Shown here: positions 6,058 through 7,808 of the stretch, in pieces
Position numbering within the stretch: position 1 is the stretch's first letter
Layout of the letters: each line of letters opens with the position of its first letter
NCBI GenBank assembly: GCA_023457175.1
Contig: JAEWMM010000069.1
Coordinates: 1-7,808, forward strand
Origin: Bacillota bacterium
GTDB lineage: Bacteria; Bacillota; Clostridia; Oscillospirales; Ruminococcaceae
Reading direction: 5' to 3'
Length of the DNA stretch: 7,808 bases
The notes under the pieces: generated by a model
Seen by the model: only the letters and a program-made list of their open reading frames with translations
Told to the model about the DNA's origin: nothing
Database searches by the model: none
Program-made: the position numbers and the translations under genes

Positions 6058-6088
6058 GCCCAACGACAGTTTTAAAGGAGAAGTTTAC

Positions 6089-7141
6089 GTGAAAAAACAA
6101 CTCGACTATTTAACCGGCATGGCGCTTACCGCGGCGCTGGCCGTGGTTGCCAGACTTTGCAGCCGCCTGATACCCTATGACCTGATCAGCCCCGGCGTTT
6201 TCGCCATGCTGATCGGCATGGCGTTATTTCCGCTCATCAATCGTCTGGGGGTGCCGGCGGGCGGGCTGGCGTTCGTTTCAAAAAAGGTGCTTAAGGGCTC
6301 GATTGTGCTGATGGGTATTACCCTAAGCTTTGCGCAGGTTATCAATGTGGGGCGCTATTCGCTGATTGTCATGCTCTTTACGCTCTCCTCCGCCTTTTTC
6401 TTCGGAAACCTGTTTGGCAGAATGTTCAAGATGAACTGGAAGCTTTCTAACCTGATTGCCGCCGGAACCGGCATCTGCGGCGGGTCGGCGATTGCCGCTA
6501 TCTCCCCCACCATCGACGCCGACGACAGCGATATTGCCTACGCCATCTCCGCAACGTTTTTGTTCGATATTGTCATGGTGGTGCTGTTCCCGATTGCGGG
6601 GCGTTATTTGGGCATGTCGGATCTCGGCTTTGGCCTGTGGACCGGTACGGCGGTCAACGATACCTCCTCGGTCGTGGCGGCGGGCTACGCTTTTTCGGAT
6701 ATCGCCGGTCAGTACGCCACCGTCGTCAAGCTGACCCGCACCCTTTCAATCGTGCCGATCGTGATGATTTTCGCCTATGTGAGCCAGCGCGTCAAAGCAG
6801 CGGAAAGCGGCGTTGCAGGTGCGCGCGCCCATGTGTCGGTCAAAAAAATATTCCCGTGGTTTATCCTGCTGTTTCTCGGCATGGTGCTGCTGCGCAGCCT
6901 GGCCGACGCCATGGCCGTCTCAGGCGTTTTTCTCTCCGCGGCGCAGATCGGCGGTTTGGCCGGGGCCGCCTCTAAGGTCAGCAAATTTGCCATGGTGATG
7001 GCGCTGGGAGCCATCGGCCTTAAAACCGATTTTAAAAAGCTGGCTAAAAGCGGCTTTACCCCGATGCTGCACGGCTTTATCATCTCGGCGCTGGTCGTCG
7101 TCGTTTCGTTCTTGGTGCAGATGCTGCTGGGGCAGATATAA
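6089..7141 (+). CDS. yeiH: YeiH/UPF0324 family putative sulfate exporter, integral membrane protein
   Basis: A 350-residue polytopic inner-membrane protein, full length for the family, with about ten hydrophobic helices. Family signatures are visible: G-T-G-I-C-G-G-S-A at residues 126-134 in a helix break, W-T-G-T-A-V-N-D-T-S from residue 184, K-L-T-R-T-L, and near the C-terminus A-L-G-A-I-G-L-K-T-D-F-K. The family is annotated as putative sulfate exporters, and members are often found beside genes for sulfonate or sulfite metabolism. Direct transport evidence is limited, so the substrate is inferred. GTG at 6089 is the start, with AAAGGAG 8 nt upstream. It is divergent from a LysR gene that probably activates it, and it is followed by its own terminator, so it is a single-gene unit. 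No sulfonate-degrading enzyme is next to it. Confidence 0.92.
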   Translation: MKKQLDYLTGMALTAALAVVARLCSRLIPYDLISPGVFAMLIGMALFPLINRLGVPAGGLAFVSKKVLKGSIVLMGITLSFAQVINVGRYSLIVMLFTLSSAFFFGNLFGRMFKMNWKLSNLIAAGTGICGGSAIAAISPTIDADDSDIAYAISATFLFDIVMVVLFPIAGRYLGMSDLGFGLWTGTAVNDTSSVVAAGYAFSDIAGQYATVVKLTRTLSIVPIVMIFAYVSQRVKAAESGVAGARAHVSVKKIFPWFILLFLGMVLLRSLADAMAVSGVFLSAAQIGGLAGAASKVSKFAMVMALGAIGLKTDFKKLAKSGFTPMLHGFIISALVVVVSFLVQMLLGQI

Positions 7142-7160
7142 ACAGCATATTATAAGTCTT

Positions 7161-7200
7161 GAGCCGGTATGAAATGCTTTCATACCGGCTCTTAATTTTT
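7161..7200 (+). terminator. Strong intrinsic terminator of yeiH
   Basis: A perfect 14-bp stem (GAGCCGGTATGAAA at 7161-7174 and its complement at 7178-7191) with a 3-nt TGC loop is followed by TTAATTTTT. It begins 19 nt after the yeiH stop codon. Confidence 0.9.
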
Positions 7201-7415
7201 AAATATAAAACTGCGCAGACCGGTTCTTCTCCTGAGCAGCTTCATCGAGAGGGCTCCGTTATATTTATCGAAACATATTCTACCGGCGGCGCGCTATAGC
7301 CAAACAACCCCGAAAACAGGAACAGACTGGCGCGGATATTTTGTGTCTGGCAAGGACGGCAAGACGCAAAATAGACCGCCAAGACAAGCTTTGCTTTTGA
7401 GTTGTTTAATAAGGC
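7201..7415. other. Intergenic stretch between convergent yeiH and murJ-like genes
   Basis: I see no gene here; the longest open stretch on the plus strand lacks a start. The one structured element is an inverted repeat at 7338-7372: 11 positions per arm (ATTTTGTGTCT / AGACGCAAAAT), one G-T wobble and a 13-nt loop. It could end the minus-strand murJ-like transcript, but it has no added T-run and is 44 nt past the stop codon. Confidence 0.4.
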
Positions 7416-7808
7416 TTAAATGTGCTTTGCACCCTTCTGCCCCAACAGCAGCCGCATCAGCGATACGGCGTTAGGCTCCCGCAGCAGCAGCAGTGACAGA
7501 AAATAACCGCCCAGCCCTATGCACCCCAGCAGGATGCACATTAAAAGAGCGGAGCTTAACGATATTACGCCCGATACGGCCATGCAGCAGGCGCAGACGA
7601 GTCCGGCGGCGGCCACCGCTTTTGAATTGGGCAGCACCCGCCGCCCTTGCAGCACCGAGGAGGACATGGCGGCGCCCAAAAAATAAGAGGCCGCACTGGC
7701 TAATGCAATGCCCCCCACCCCTAACAGCCCCGACAGCGCCCAGCTGAGAGAGACATTCAAGGCGATGGAACACAGCCCGATCTTCAGCGGCAGCCGGGTA
7801 TTTCCGAC
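7416..7808 (-). CDS. murJ: MurJ/MviN-like lipid II flippase, C-terminal part (partial at right edge)
   Basis: The minus-strand frame is open to the window edge, so the visible 130 residues are the C-terminal end of a larger protein. It reads G-N-T-R-L-P-L-K-I-G, a near match to the MurJ motif between late helices (G-D/N-T-R-T-P), followed by N-V-S-L-S-W and G-V-G-G-I-A-L-A-S-A-A-S-Y. Three further hydrophobic helices follow and the protein ends G-Q-K-G-A-K-H-I. MurJ proteins of the MOP superfamily move lipid-linked peptidoglycan precursor across the membrane. Other MOP flippases for polysaccharide share the fold, so an O-antigen/exopolysaccharide-type relative remains possible. A TTG at 7760 is an internal codon, not the start. 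The N-terminal helices needed to settle the subfamily lie outside the window. Confidence 0.78.
   Translation of the reverse strand, partial: VGNTRLPLKIGLCSIALNVSLSWALSGLLGVGGIALASAASYFLGAAMSSSVLQGRRVLPNSKAVAAAGLVCACCMAVSGVISLSSALLMCILLGCIGLGGYFLSLLLLREPNAVSLMRLLLGQKGAKHI

Noticed and set aside
7471..7773. Second minus-strand frame at the right edge
   Set aside because: The other frame (stop at 7416) contains MurJ motifs and hydrophobic helices and is open to the edge; this one is rich in Arg and Gly without motifs.

Overview
The window looks like a chromosomal segment of a moderately GC-rich Clostridia-type Firmicute, probably a gut member of the Oscillospirales. Three observations support this: strong AGGAGG-type ribosome sites, AT-rich spacers with sigma-A-like promoters between GC-richer genes, and a hairpin-rich intergenic block of a kind I associate with that order. 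The assignment is inference, because there is no rRNA or tRNA gene here to settle it.

Layout, left to right. Positions 1-120 look like one end of an insertion sequence whose transposase (start M-A-W-K-E-T-C, IS481-like) runs off the left edge on the minus strand. Positions 120-500 are non-coding and hold five consecutive hairpins (283-438). On the minus strand, 502-1521 encodes a TctC/Bug-type solute-binding lipoprotein without its transporter partners. Upstream of it on the same strand are a perfect 18-bp stem-loop (1697-1740) and a 27-codon membrane microprotein gene with its own promoter and ribosome site (1778-1861). On the plus strand follow thioredoxin trxA (2109-2417, with promoter and terminator), a 73-residue two-helix membrane protein (2511-2732) and a transmembrane chemoreceptor (2888-5011, with promoters and a strong terminator). 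A divergent pair comes next: a LysR regulator (minus, 5078-5977) and a YeiH/UPF0324 membrane protein (plus, 6089-7141). They share a 111-bp AT-rich spacer with overlapping promoters and a palindrome. The right edge carries the C-terminal part of a MurJ-like lipid II flippase (minus, 7416 to beyond 7808).

Most of these are independent housekeeping or accessory transcription units, not one pathway. The clearest functional unit is LysR-YeiH, an arrangement paralleling enterobacterial yeiE-yeiH, where the regulator probably controls export of a sulfur-containing anion. I found no CRISPR array, phage, toxin-antitoxin or defence system. The points most worth a second look are the hairpin array, the 27-residue microprotein with its adjoining stem-loop, and the overlapping promoters of the LysR-YeiH spacer.
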